A DNA stretch of 64,000 nucleotides. Source: Combretum micranthum. Taxonomy: Eukaryota; Streptophyta; Magnoliopsida; Myrtales; Combretaceae. Shown here piece after piece: positions 36,204 through 48,701 of this stretch. The stretch is taken from assembly GCA_024138025.1 (NCBI GenBank), contig JAMXBD010000205.1, forward strand, positions 870,501-934,500, in the 5' to 3' direction. Positions within the stretch are counted from its first letter, which is position 1, and every line of letters begins with the position of its first letter. The translations under genes were made by a program, and so were the position numbers. The notes below the pieces were generated by a model. It was given only the letters and a program-made list of their open reading frames with translations, did not search any database and had not been told where the DNA came from.

Positions 36204-39200
36204 TAAATAGTTCAAAGGGTAAAAAAAAAAAATCATAATAATATAACAGGACCTATAAAAAGTATATATATCTTCTCAAATATCAATTGCAAATTAAGGA
36301 AAATTAAGAAAAAAAAATTTAGGTGATAACCACGAAATCAATTTCAATCAATTTATAATCTCAATTATTAATTCTAGGACCTTCAAAGGAATAACATAAC
36401 TCATTGACTCATAATATAACATTCTTATAATTGATAAGAATATTGACCTATTTATAGGTTTAACAAAACCCTAACATTGACCTAAGATAGATATGAAAAC
36501 TAACTAAAATAATAATACTTAAAATAGGATAAAAAACTGGAAATATGACTCATTAGCTAAATTAAGAATTATAAAATGGCATAAAATGAATTTAGTAAAT
36601 TAATTAGTTAACTCGGTCAATGACCAACATCTTCAATGACGAATAAAGAGTGCCTTGCAATTTTAAGCCAGATGTATAACAACTTGAAATTATCTATCGA
36701 AGTATTGTTTACATTGGCGAAATATCTCACAATTTCGTCATCGGTGCCACCTACTCCCAAGATGACTAAGGTAGACGATATCTCTATGGGTGGAGTTCCA
36801 AGTCGTTACAAGTAGAATCATAGCAGTTTACCATCTGGAAATTAGAGAATTGAGTGCTATATAAGGCAATGTGTCTTGGAGCAGGAGTACTTCTAGAGTC
36901 CCTTATATTTGGTGTGTGGTTCTAGATATGTGTGATGAAACCAACAAGAACATCAATTTTATAAGTTAGGCAGAATTGATATCCCTCGTATATAGGTGGT
37001 TAAACTCTAATTGTTGTGGTGACTTTTGTTGTAATGATTTGGAGTTCACTAAAACTCTAAAATTAAGCATGTTTAGTGAAGAGTACTCTTAGGATTGATG
37101 ACCTCTTGGGAAGTAGTTGCACTAAAGACAAATTTGTGCAGTATTTCACCAAAGCAGATAATTCCTCATGGGTAGAGTTCCGAGTTATTGCAAGTTGACC
37201 CGTAGTGGTTGACCATTAACAGTTTAACCGATCTTCTTTCAAGTCGGCCTTCTTAGCCAGCCCCATACAATCTTCCCAGACCTGTTTAGTTATGTTAAGT
37301 CTTTTGATGCATGGTTAAATCTCTAGTCATGGCCTTTTTTATGTTTTTTTTTTACATACTTGATTGTATCGAATTTCGTTCCTATCATTTTTGTGGGTTT
37401 GAAAAAGGTTCACTTTCAAATTTAGATCTTTTTTGTTTCTATAATTTCTCTTGCAACTCTATATGGTTGAATGACTTTTCTGGAAACAAAACAAAGCTCC
37501 TCTACCCATTAGTTCTTCTAACATACCCATATTTCCTTGTTGTATCTCTATAAGAGTCATAGGAAGCAACATAGGGACCTTTTTCATCTTTCTAGATTGT
37601 GTAAATGAACCTGTATCCATTGCATAAATAGCTTACCTATCATACTACCATGATCTCCTTAACAACACATGTAGCATTCATGAGAGCTATATTACAGACA
37701 ACTATATTAACATATTAAATAATATATATCATAATTTTAGTATGTTTGTGCACATGCAAAATATTTTGTGAACTTATCTAGCCTAAGTCGTATGGCCTCA
37801 AATGTGGAATAATTCGCAAACCCACCCTCTTAACAAAATCTTGTGACACCACATTAGCATATTTTCCCCATCAACTTACATGTTTTCCCTTAAACCAAAC
37901 AATGAGTTTGCAACAAATTCTTTCTCTCTGCTAGGTCTCCCATAACATACAAATTGGAATCTTTTTATGCCATAAGCATGGGACCAATTTGAATAAGAAT
38001 TAAGTCCTAAATTTCAGTATTATCTTGTGTATCATTATTCTCAAAATTCTGAACTACTATTATTTTCTCCACAACATTAGCTCTAGATTTCTCACCCAAC
38101 CAATTCTCCACTCAACCCTTTAACACTTCTACAACTTGTTATACTCGCTCCTTTTGTCATGGACACCATTCTTTTCTTAGTGAGATGATAGTAGTTGTTG
38201 ATAGGATTATGCAACAGTTTGTGTTAAGTTTTCCATGGTTAACTCGAGTGTGTGTGACTATTATCCATGAATGTAATATCATATTATACTGAATCTTCAT
38301 GAGCACTTAAAAAAAAAAAAAAAGATACCTATGTTTATTTCTTGAAATCATTATGCTCCCTAAGGTCTTTTTTTGTGCAATTACACCTCTATGTATTCTT
38401 CTCCTGTACTTAATTTTACCAAACTTAATTCTTATCAGAAACTTGAAGTATAGAATAATAATAAGAGCAAGAGAGATGAAAAATATAAAATAAAACGAGA
38501 GTAATAATATAGGCTGATACGATGATCATTATTATTATTATTATTAAGCGAATCTACGATGTGCCGGTTACTTTATTAGTGTCAAAAAAGAATTTGATAA
38601 TTATATTCCACATTTTACAGTATTGTTTAAATTCATTATTTTTCTTTTCTTTTTTTCACAGCCTAACAAAATACTCCACGTTAGTGTTCGCAATAACTAC
38701 CGCCGCTCCATGTTGTCGTTCATCTCTCTTTCTTCCACATGTATACAGCCAAAAATGCTAATTGTGGCATACAATTTAATCTGATAAAACTTCCCACATG
38801 ATTTTCCACTCCTTCACTTTCATTAATTAGTTTCTCCACTAGCCCACCACTACAAAACTACAACTAACTTATTTCTCTTATCAAGAAGGAAAACTACTCC
38901 TTGAATCATTAAATTGCGTCCTTTGACCGCAACCTATATGTTTTCTTTTATTTTTTTTTTCAGCAATTTCAGTGACACTAGAGATTTCTTTTATGGTTTG
39001 ATTACCATAACTTAATCATTAAATGACAAATTAACCATTGGTATATATAAAAGAAGAGGTAGGTGAATTAGAATTTTGAAATGAAACAAAAAATGAAGGA
39101 ACTATTGGATACAAGCCATCCTGCATGAAGGTGACTTCTTTAATGTGAAACTCTCTCACACTCCCATCAGGAAGAAGAGGGTTGTTCCCTCACCTTCCGC

Positions 39201-41438
39201 CTCCAATTATATTTACATTCAATTTTTTATCTCTTTCTCAAACTTAACTATTTTTACTATACAATTATATTTATTTCTAATTTAATTCTTGAAAATTATT
39301 ATTGGAAGTTGAAGTTTCTGTTAAAACAATAACCGTGCTATGATTCATATAATGCAGAAAACATTCATTGCATCTAGAATAACTAATTTACAAAAAGAGA
39401 GGAGATGAAGACGGAGGAGGCAGTAGAGAGGAAGAATATCCAATGCATTAAAGTACATTCAATCAAGGGGGTGATGATTTGGCGCAAAGGAATAAATAAG
39501 AGGCCGGTTATATTTTGGGATATATATATATATATATATATTGTTATTTTTATGCTTTAGCTTCAGATTGGTCTTATTGAATTTTTTTTTTATTTAGAAA
39601 TGATGGAGTACATTTTTTTATTTGGGTGAAGAATATGAAGTACTTTTAAGTGGGGTTTATTTGAATACAAGTTATTTAGTGGTTAAATCTTATATGTAAT
39701 ATACTTTTTCTTATGATTTTTATGATTTATTTTGAGCACAATAAGCATGAATTTTACTCAGATAAAAAAATAAAAATAAAAAAAGAAGGAATTTTACTAC
39801 TTTTGATATTAACATACTTATTTTTACTAATATTTGAGATAAGTTGAATTATTTTGTGAAATCCTAATGTATTTATTTATCATTTGATATCTAATCACAC
39901 CATTTGTTTTTTTTTTTCTGTACTTTTTAGGCAAGTTTTCACATGTAGTGTATTTGATAATTAATTATCTGTGTACTACGTTTTTATTAATTTGATTTTC
40001 TACCTATGATTAGCAATCACATAAATTTATTTTTTATCACGTGAATTTAAAACGAGAAAGCAGGTAATATAAATCGTGTATTTCACTATATATTATATCT
40101 AAAATAAAGATGAATGGAGTAGAGAAAACTTCAAAAGTTTTCACTGGCCATCTAATCGTTAAAATGAATATAATAATTAAAATATTAATTATTTTAGTAT
40201 TTCAAAAATGGATATGATGTAAGCCATTTGATATTGATGGGATTAATCCCATCAAAATTAATTATGGGATTATAGAATTTTCCTTGAAGTAGAATAGGCT
40301 TGGGCATTTGCAATGAATGGTGGTGCCATTTGGATGATTTATTAATGATGATTTTTCATTAATTATACCAGGATTTGATTTTATAATAATAGAAACGAAA
40401 GAAAATTAGATAATATACGCAAAATTATAACAAAGCTTAAATCACTTTGAAATCAAAATTCTTTCCGCTTTGATCAAAGTCTAGTGTCTTAAAATCTCTA
40501 CACAGAATTTTCTTCCCTCTTTAATTATAAGAAAAAAATTAAGTAAAAATATATGGATTATATCAGCTTGAGAGTACAATGGGTTTCATATTATAAATTG
40601 AACAACTGATAGTATGGGTTTTATGTTCCAACCTTACCAATCAATAGAGGATGGTTAAATAACCCACTCTGAGTCATGAACATAGACATTATCACCTACA
40701 ATAATGCATTTTATAAGTAGTGCTTTCATTTTGTTTCTTTAAAATTTTTATTATATGCATTTTCTTTTCAAAATAAAATAATAAATAGAGGATTGCATTA
40801 TTTTACATATTTGCAATAACTCGATTCATTATTCTGTATCTTTCAATTTTTTTTTTACATTGCAAAAGAAAAGGGAGTCGAATATGGGTTGTTTCACTTG
40901 GAAGACCAAGCTAATATCATTTGATTAAAAGACTATTAGTCTTTTTTCTTTCAAATATATATATATACACGTTCAATATTCAAAATCTTGCTGGGCACAT
41001 GGAATCTCAAGCGGTGATTATCATGATAATAAATAGTAAAATTTTAAATATATAAAAAAAATCTATCTAGGTTATGAGTTTAATATAAATTATTATGATA
41101 TAATTTTCTTATTTTTTAGACTAAATGCAATTTTTGTTTAAAAGCAAAATAAATTTTATTAGCATACTTTTAACACTATTTTAATTAAAATATTTGTAAT
41201 GTATAATTTTTAATGCATTACTTTTTGGTTTTACACATTACCAAAACAATATATATATATATATAATTCTTTCTTAGTATCATATATTTTTTTTAATTCT
41301 TCTATGTATTAAGTTTTATTTAAATCACTGCCTTTAGGTTTTAAATACATAACGTGGGTGCATCGACCGCTACTTATTATTATACAAAAACTATCTTGCT
41401 TCCCATCTATTATTATTTGCTAAAATAGAGATTATTTA
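36204..41438. other. AT-rich intergenic region, no gene seen
   Basis: Short ORFs without motifs. 36380-37700 has LTR-leader-like character (a cctatttatagg TATA type at 36448-36459) and may be an old retroelement remnant, but ends and coding parts are absent. TA microsatellites occur at 39519-39541 and 41249-41264, and an ATT run at 38527-38545. Confidence 0.5.
39519..39541. repeat. TA microsatellite
   Basis: About 11 uninterrupted TA units. Confidence 0.9.
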
Positions 41439-42094
41439 TAGAGCTAGGCATACGGGCTATAGTCTACGGGCTAGCCCATTGACCTGCTTAAAAAAGCGGG
41501 CCATGGCTAATTTTTTAAGGCTCGTTTAAATGTAGGCCAAATTGGCCTAGCCGTGGGCTAGCTTATGATAGGTTGGACTAGCTCGCGGGCCAAGAGTTGA
41601 AGAAAAAAAAAGAGAAAAAGTTTAAGAATAAGAATAATATAATAACATATTTGTAATGCCATAAATTTAATCAAGGTATTACCGTCACGTATAATACTTT
41701 ATGTATTACATGCTCAGGCCTCCTAGAATCATATGTTTATATTGAACATTACTATCTACTTTTAATTATAGAAATCATTTGTTTAGATTTTTAAAACAAC
41801 TGAATTTAGTTCAGAACACCAAACTTTTATAAAAACATAATAAGGGGTTTTACTCCTACCGGAGCAAACCAACTTTCTAAGAAACAAAATTTTATAATAT
41901 CATTTTATAATCAACTTTTATGTGTAAATCAACAATTTCAAAACATTTAGGCTCCACAGGCCCCTTAAAGAATATTACAACTTGAAAATATAAGTCCAGC
42001 TATTAAAAAAAATAAACAAATACAAATAAATCCATCAGCTCTACTTCACTCACTCCTTCTCGTAAACTTCCTAGATCGCCCATACCCAAGTCAA

Positions 42095-42215
42095 ACATAA
42101 CCATCATCATCAACCACACCATCATCACTACCAACATCATTCAACAACAACAACAACATCATCATCAACAACAACAACAACATCATCATTCATCAATCCT
42201 CATCATCGTCAATTC
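42095..42215. repeat. CAT/CAA trinucleotide repeat
   Basis: Mixed imperfect CAT and CAA runs within the solo LTR. Confidence 0.9.
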
Positions 42216-42439
42216 AAAACCTGGAAAAAGAACAACAATAATAATGAGCTGAAACTTAGTACACAGTAACACATACATACATAGGATGACACACAAGCTT
42301 AACTAAATACAATGTATAAATAAAAAATTAATTATCTTTAATTAAAAGGAAACAAATCAATACTGGAGTGATCATACTCCAAGACAAGCTAATGGGAATC
42401 TAGGGTCCTGAGTAACATCAGCTGCTCAGGGGATTGATA

Positions 42440-42535
42440 TAGGAAGTCTGGATACCTATATCTCCTATATCTATTCAGATACTTATATCTCATATATTTA
42501 TTCGAATACCTATATCTCCTATATCTAACCGAAAA
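42440..42535. repeat. ~33-bp tandem repeat
   Basis: Three imperfect units of gatacctatatctcctatat with a short spacer (about 42448-42530). Confidence 0.75.
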
Positions 42536-42707
42536 AGAGAAAATAGCCTCATATAGGATTTACAGTTTTCATACACACCACTTATCCTAGTTCATAACAT
42601 CAATTAGTTCAACCGATTCCATAAACGTGAACTAAAACATGTTACTTCATTTCGAACCTAAGTAAATGTTACGCTAAACCATTTGCCCCGTTAGCCGGGT
42701 CACATAT

Positions 42708-42812
42708 AAAATCACCATTTCATCATGGTGTACCATTACATCATGGCATTTGTCATTGCATCATGACATCTCAATGCCTAACTACTATGCCATTGCATCA
42801 TGATAGGATTGC
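42708..42812. repeat. CATCATG-type minisatellite
   Basis: Repeats of cattgcatcatg / cattacatcatgg, four or five imperfect copies. Comparable minisatellites occur at the same relative place in other chromoviral LTRs. Confidence 0.7.
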
Positions 42813-43679
42813 CGTTCCCTGGACTAGCGTTCCCTGGACCAGATTCAATGGCACAAGCACAAGCGCAAGCGCAAGCAACACTCAATTAATTATTAGATCA
42901 TTTTTAAGTTTTTAATCTATTTTAGATGCCTATCTTAACATATAACACACAAGTTACTGTATACCTTTTATATGAAATCTAAACGGAGGTTTAAACACCA
43001 TCTCAATTGATAATCCAGTTATCCATATATCTATTCAATAATTAAATTCATATGAGCATTTAAATTAACTATCCAATTACATTAATCTTATTTTTAAACC
43101 CTATGTGATCAGACACTAATTTAGAACCCCACTATGGAATTGAATATCGCCCCGCCAAAATACAAACAGTTCTCCTTTGTCTGTTAAATTATTTTTTTTC
43201 ACTTTATTATGGTCTCTTATTATAAAAACATCATCAAAATATTCATATATCAAAACATCCTTATTCAAATCAAACATACATTTGAAACAGCATATTCACT
43301 ATGTTAAACTGAGATTATTCTAATTCATTAATTAAAGCTAATCATTATTTATTGAGTCTATATTATCTTAACTTAGCCAAATTGATTAGAATTTACCATT
43401 TAATTCAATTACTAAGTCAAAGTGATTATACTTAAGTAATCTAATTCACTTTAACTTATTTAAGTTTATTTAGGTCAAGTTAAACTTAAGTTAATCGACT
43501 AAGTTCATTTCACATATAATTCCTATAATTAATCTAATTATTTATTAAATCTCTAAATTATATAAATTCATGTTTAATTATATCATTTAATTAACTCATC
43601 ACATTAACTATCATCCATTTACTTTGTTTTATCTTTCTTTCTTTTTCTTTTCTTCTCTTTTTCTTTCTTCTTTATGAAT

Positions 43680-43945
43680 AGTACCAGAGGACAGATCACG
43701 TCCGTGATGGAGGCTGTGATTGTCGTCACCATCTTCATCATGCCCATTAGGTGGTCTTTGATCTCCATCGTTTGTTTCATCACGAGCGTTTTAGGGGCCA
43801 TAATGGTCGATGCGGCTCTTGTCATACCCATGATCAAGGAGAAAATGTGATTAGAAGAGATCACGTTTCTCATCACGGCCGTGATCAGGCCGTCGCCTTC
43901 AAAAATAATTTATGCCAAGGAGATCATGAGCCGTGTTACGGCCGT
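43680..43945. repeat. GC-rich ATCACGG/CCGTGAT dyad array
   Basis: Includes the perfect palindrome ATCACGGCCGTGAT (43873-43886) and several related half-sites (agatcacg, cgtgatg, gatcacg). It sits near one end of the solo LTR, in the position the GCCGGC arrays occupy in other LTRs. Confidence 0.75.
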
Positions 43946-44127
43946 GATGAATTGGAGATTCATGTTATGAATTTCCTTTACATATTCTTCAAATTTTACT
44001 AACTTACAAACATTCCAATTCAAATTAAACATCCTATTGTTAGCATATACATCTATAGACATACTTATACCACTTCTACATACATTTCTATATCATATTC
44101 TGTCAATTCATTTTATCAAACACCTAG

Positions 44128-44781
44128 TGATGCGAATCTGGCCATGCTCTGATTCGTTCCACGTTCGACACGAATAGATCTGAATATTTCCAATTCAATA
44201 ATCCTTAACCAATGCTGCAAACCCTAGGAATAACAATCCTAAGACCCAACAAACAAAAGAAAACCTTGACTCATCCCTTAAAATAAAAGCACGAACCTTG
44301 GCACAATTGATATAGACGCCACAATCAAAGAGGGTAATTTGATTGATAAGTCATTTATAAAAACAAGAATGCCACGGATTATGAATTCGATAAGTCCTCA
44401 CAAGTTCTCACAAGAACTCTAAGAGAAAACTCTCAAAACTCTATTATCCAAGTCTGTTTCATACATAGCAAATATGACTACTTATAAAGACCTAGGAAAC
44501 TCAAAAGACCTAAAAACAAAAAGTCATTACGGCATAAAAGATAAGCTGGCAGCCTAAATAATAAAGTTGGTGGCCATTAATTGAAATAAAATAAGAAATA
44601 AATGCCATTGTCGAAGTTGCTCCTAGGTTGGCATAAAGGCCGTCAGCTTACTCTTCAAAGCCAACGGCGTTACTTATAGGCTGGTAGCCTATAGTCCAGC
44701 TTTGCTCCAATTTGCCCATAGCACTTCTGTGTTGCTCCTGTTCGTCTTAATTGACTCTTGTTCGTTCTCATTTTCACATCA
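44128..44781 (-). mobile_element. 3' LTR of element E
   Basis: 654 bp, pairs with 46831-47463. It has a GC-rich block (44540-44710) with gctggcagcc and ggctggtagcct motifs. Confidence 0.85.
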
Positions 44782-44799
44782 GTCCCTCCTTCTTTGGAA
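44782..44799 (-). promoter_or_regulatory. Polypurine tract of element E
   Basis: The minus strand reads CCAAAGAAGGAGGGAC directly before the 3' LTR start TGATGTG. It also lies within the end of the open frame (PSKEGGT). Confidence 0.7.
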
Positions 44800-46605
44800 G
44801 GATTCGTCCTCGAATCTGCACGTCCATGAGTCTTTGATGGTCTTTGATGCTTCAAACGAAATTGATGCACTTGTTGCTTAGCTAATCTTATCGTCTTTTT
44901 ATCCTTGGAGTCCTCCAATAAAGAATTTTTCTTTCCAGAAATAGACACAATATGATTGTTAGTTACAATTTGCCTAGCAAATATGACACTCTTAACATTG
45001 CTCTCAAATATTTCACTTTTATTTTTGCCTTGAGCACTCATGTGTTTGCCTCTCACTCTAAAATCTCTCAATAAAAAAAGTTGATCCTCATGTGCTTCAC
45101 TTGGATTGATAGGTGTTAATTTCACATGTTGGTTGTTCAAATTAAAGGAATAGCAATTCTTAAAGCCATCATATAAAACCCGCCTATCAAATTACCATGA
45201 ACGACCCAACAGGATGTGCCCCGCATGCATGTGCTACATCATAGAGGACTTTATCCTTGTAGCTACCAATTGAAAACTCCAACAACACTTGTTTCGTCAC
45301 CTTCACTTCACCACATTCATTAAAACATTGGAGTTTATAGGGATTAAGGTACTTCAATGTAGGCAAACGCAACTTTTCTATCAACAAGGTACTAATAATA
45401 TTAGTACTACTTCCATTGTAAATCAATAAGCTACAAACCTGATTGTGCACTAAACATCTGGTATGGAAAATTTGTTCTCTCTGCACTTCCATCTCCTCAT
45501 TCACCTGCTCAACTGCTTCCTTCTTTCCAATTGCAATCAACTTTCCTTGTGCAGGCTCTTCATCACCGACATCCTCAAGTGGTGACACATCATCATTAGA
45601 ATTCTCACTCTCAATGTTACCATTATCCTTTACCACCATTACCCTTTTATTTAAACATTTAGAAGCGATATGCCTAAGCCCCTGACATTTAAAACATTCT
45701 ATATCATGTGCTCTAGAAGAGGATTTAACAGTCTCACCTTTGATAAGAGAATCAGATTCCTTAATCTTCACTTCATCCTCTGATTTTGAAGCTGATTTAT
45801 GCTCCTTCCGATCTAATTTCCATGATGATCCCGATGATGAACCATACCTAGATTTGCCTTTGGATTTCAGTTTCTTCTCTACTTTGATGGCTTTATGAAG
45901 CAATTCTTCCATCTTTACATAGGTGTGCAAATCAACAATGTCAGCAATATCTGGATTCAAACCACTAATAAATCTAGCCATTGTCGCCTCATGATCCTCT
46001 TCCACATTAGCCTGTATCATCCCCTTTTCCGTTTCCTGATAATATTACTCAACACTCACTGAGCCTTGAGTTAAACTCTGTAGTTTGCTGCACAAATCTC
46101 TATAATAATGACTAGGGATGAATCTCTTCCTCAACACAATTTTCATCTCCTCCCATGAGCTAATTGGCCTCTCTCCATACCTCCTTCTATTCAAAACAAA
46201 TTAATCCCACCAAATACTGGCATAATCAATAAATTCCACATCTGCCAATTTCACTTTCTTTTCCTCATAATAATTATGGCAGTCAAATACATGCTCAAGT
46301 TTCCTCTCCCATTCAAGATATGATTCTGGGTCATTTTTACACTAAAATGGAGGAATTTTCATTTTGATACTTCCTAGATTATTATCCCGTTGATGTTTCC
46401 TTCCTCTTCTTCCTAAGAAACTGCCTACATCAGAATCATAATCCACTTCATCTCCTTCAACAAACAATTTCCTTCTAGCATATTTCGATTTGCTAGATGA
46501 TTCTATATTGTCTAACCTCATATTCATCGCATTAAACTGATCCTGGACAGACTTCATAATCGATTTCAACTCTCCACCAGAAATAGAAACCTCTTCTCCA
46601 CTCAT
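44782..46605 (-). pseudogene. Gag-protease remnant of element E
   Basis: The likely start is MSGEEVSISGGELKSIMKS at 46605. An open frame 46020-45187 (277 codons) holds the end of the capsid domain (ATMARFISGLNPDIADIVDL), a Ser/Lys-rich linker and one zinc knuckle CFKCQGLRHIASKC. The protease segment follows, where the active site reads LLIYNGSSTNI in place of the usual IIDGGS, so the catalytic Asp is Tyr. A second frame (45140 downward) begins NNQHVKLTPINPSE, the protease-RT linker, and jumps to an end resembling a pol C-terminus (SRTNPSKEGGT). The whole RT-integrase block is missing. Frame breaks lie at 46021-46340 and near 45180. Confidence 0.8.
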
Positions 46606-46815
46606 TTTTTTTTAAATTATAATAGATCAACCTAACAATAACAAAAATAATCAATTTCACAAACCCTTAGTAATCAAATCTCACAACCCTAACAATTAAA
46701 TCTCCAAACCCTAGTTCTCCAATTAATTGTCTATATCAACAAAATAATTTCAAATGGAGAAAGAAAATTTCAGAGAACTTACCACAAATCGCGTTGAACA
46801 ATCAACATAACCTAT

Positions 46816-46828
46816 TGCTTTAATACCA
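46816..46828 (-). promoter_or_regulatory. Primer binding site of element E (initiator tRNA-Met type)
   Basis: The minus strand reads TGGTATTAAAGCA, two bases from the 5' LTR. It resembles TGGTATCAGAGC, the common site for initiator tRNA-Met, with two changes. Confidence 0.6.
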
Positions 46829-46830
46829 AC

Positions 46831-47463
46831 TGATACGAATCTGGCCATGCTTCGATTCATTCCACGTTTGACACGAATAGATCTGAATATTTTTTATTCG
46901 ACAACCCTAAACCGATGCTTCGAACCCTAGGAATAACAATCCCAAGACCCAACAAACAAAGGAAAACCTTGACCCATCACTTAAAATAAAAGCACAAACC
47001 TTGGCACAATTGATATAGACCCCACAATCAAAGAGGGTAATTTGATTGATAAGTCAATTATAAAAAGAAGAACGCCATGGATTATGAATCCGATAAGTCC
47101 TTACAAGAACTCTAAGAGAAAACTCTCAAAACTCTATTATCCAAGTCTGTTTCATACATAGCAAATATGACTACTTATAAAGACCTAGGAAACTCAAAAG
47201 ACCTAAAAACAAAAAGTCATTATGACATAAAAGATAAGCTGGCGACCTAAATAATAAAATTGGTGGCCATTAATTGAAATAAATGACATTGTCGAAGTTG
47301 CTCTTAGGTTGGCATAAAGGCCGATGGCCTACTCTTCAAAGTTAGCGGTGTTGGCTTATAGGCTGGCGGCCTATAGTCTAGCTTTGCTCCAATTTGCTCA
47401 TATCACTTCTGTATTGCTCATGTTCGTCCTAATTGACTCTTGTTCCTTCTCGTTTTCACATCA
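46831..47463 (-). mobile_element. 5' LTR of element E
   Basis: 633 bp, TG...CA ends (plus strand TGATACGAATC...TTTTCACATCA). It pairs with 44128-44781 with point changes and small indels. GC-rich block at 47230-47400. Confidence 0.85.
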
Positions 47464-48701
47464 CTTAGTCTACCCAATGCATACATATATAGACTTTTAA
47501 CAAACATGCTCATACATATTTGATTTATACCTATCATTACAAGTTTTATATATTACTAGTCCTAATGCAACATTTTTGAGCAAAACCCAACTTCTTGATT
47601 CTTCTTCTCCTATTACTTATTTGTAGTTGAAGTTATTTCTAGCATTATCTTCATCCTCTATCTTGTTTTTCTTTTTCATTTCCTCTATACTCTTGTAAAA
47701 TTTGAGATTTAAGGTTTGGATTTGAGAAAGAAGAGAAAGAGAAGGAGAGAGGAAAAAGAAACGAAGGAAAAGAAAGAAAGGAGAGAGAGAAGGTAACCAA
47801 CAAAAGTTAAAAGGAAAAAGGCTAAGGATATTTTAGAATAAATATATTGGGTTTAGAACTTTCATATCAATATCTTTAATTCTGGACGTATTTAAAAAAT
47901 AATCTAAGGATCAATAGGTTAGAAATAAAGAGCTTAAGATAAGAAATTGATTTAGGAGATTGGTTTTCATCAGATTGATATTTAACTTGAGCTGAAGCTC
48001 AAATCTAATATTTGTAAGAAAGCAGGTGATTCCAAAATTTATGGGGATTAAGAATCTGGGATGTTAGGCTAAAGTTTAGGGATCTAGAGATCCACTAAAC
48101 ATTTTAAACAACCTATTTGAAATCTCAAATTTTAACTTATCTTTATTTACTAAATTATATTCATTGATTTATTTAATCATAATTCATATATCTATTTTAT
48201 TTACATCATTTTAATCTATCTACGTCTCATTTCTAACTTAGGTGAAAGGTTAGGATATTTCAATATTAGTGGTTATTTATGATTTATTATGAAAGAAAAT
48301 AGATTGATACATGTATCATAAGTACTATAACTTTTTTTAAGTATATATTTATTGATTGAAACGTAATATGTATCTAATAAATTATTTTAAAAACTTGTTT
48401 TTATTTATAAGTAATCAAAATAATGACAAAATTAAACTTTAATAAAAATAAAACCCTAAAATATATAAATATTCTAATTTTTACATAAAAATTTTCATTT
48501 GCTCCCTAGGCCAGCCCATTTAGTCGTGGGCCAAAGTAAGTCGGGCCCTAGCATAAGCAGGCCAAAATATCGTGGCCTTTTTAACACGCGGGCAAATACA
48601 AGCGGATCAGCTCATCCCGCTAGGCCCGTTTGCTCACCTCTAATTATTTAGAAGTTACATATAGATTTTAGAAATGATATGTATGATTTTAAAGAGGTAT
48701 A

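Larger units (their letters stand above)
44128..47463 (-). mobile_element. Non-autonomous Ty3/gypsy element 'E' with gag and protease only
   Basis: 3336 bp with two similar LTRs, 44128-44781 (3') and 46831-47463 (5'), starting and ending TGAT.../...CACATCA. Flanking 5-mers CCTAG (44123-44127) and CTTAG (47464-47468) match at 4 of 5. Primer site and polypurine tract are in place. The interior has gag, protease and a linker on the minus strand but no RT, RNase H or integrase. It would depend on another element for copying. Confidence 0.85.
41652..48262 (-). mobile_element. Chromovirus-like solo LTR (~3.27 kb) split by element E
   Basis: On the minus strand it begins TGAAATATCCTAACC (48262) and ends GGCATTACA (41652). 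Perfect 5-bp duplications ATATT flank it (41647-41651 and 48263-48267). After removing element E the LTR is about 3270 bp. The ends resemble the other chromovirus-like LTRs here. It contains CAT/CAA repeats, a ~33-bp tandem repeat and an ATCACGG dyad array. Confidence 0.75.
41439..48642. mobile_element. hAT-type MITE (~590 bp) split by nested insertions
   Basis: The left end tagagctaggcatacgggct and the right end (reverse complement tagaggtgagcaaacgggcc) match at 15 of 20, with the TAGAGGTGGGC...GGGC style of hAT elements. Perfect 8-bp duplications ATTATTTA flank it (41431-41438 and 48643-48650). Removing the inner solo LTR (41652-48262 plus its duplication) leaves about 590 bp rich in gggctagccc-like subterminal motifs. 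It has no transposase. Confidence 0.75.

Noticed and set aside
43619..44002. Overlapping ORFs on both strands
   Set aside because: Produced by the ATCACGG dyad array and a pyrimidine-rich stretch in the solo LTR.
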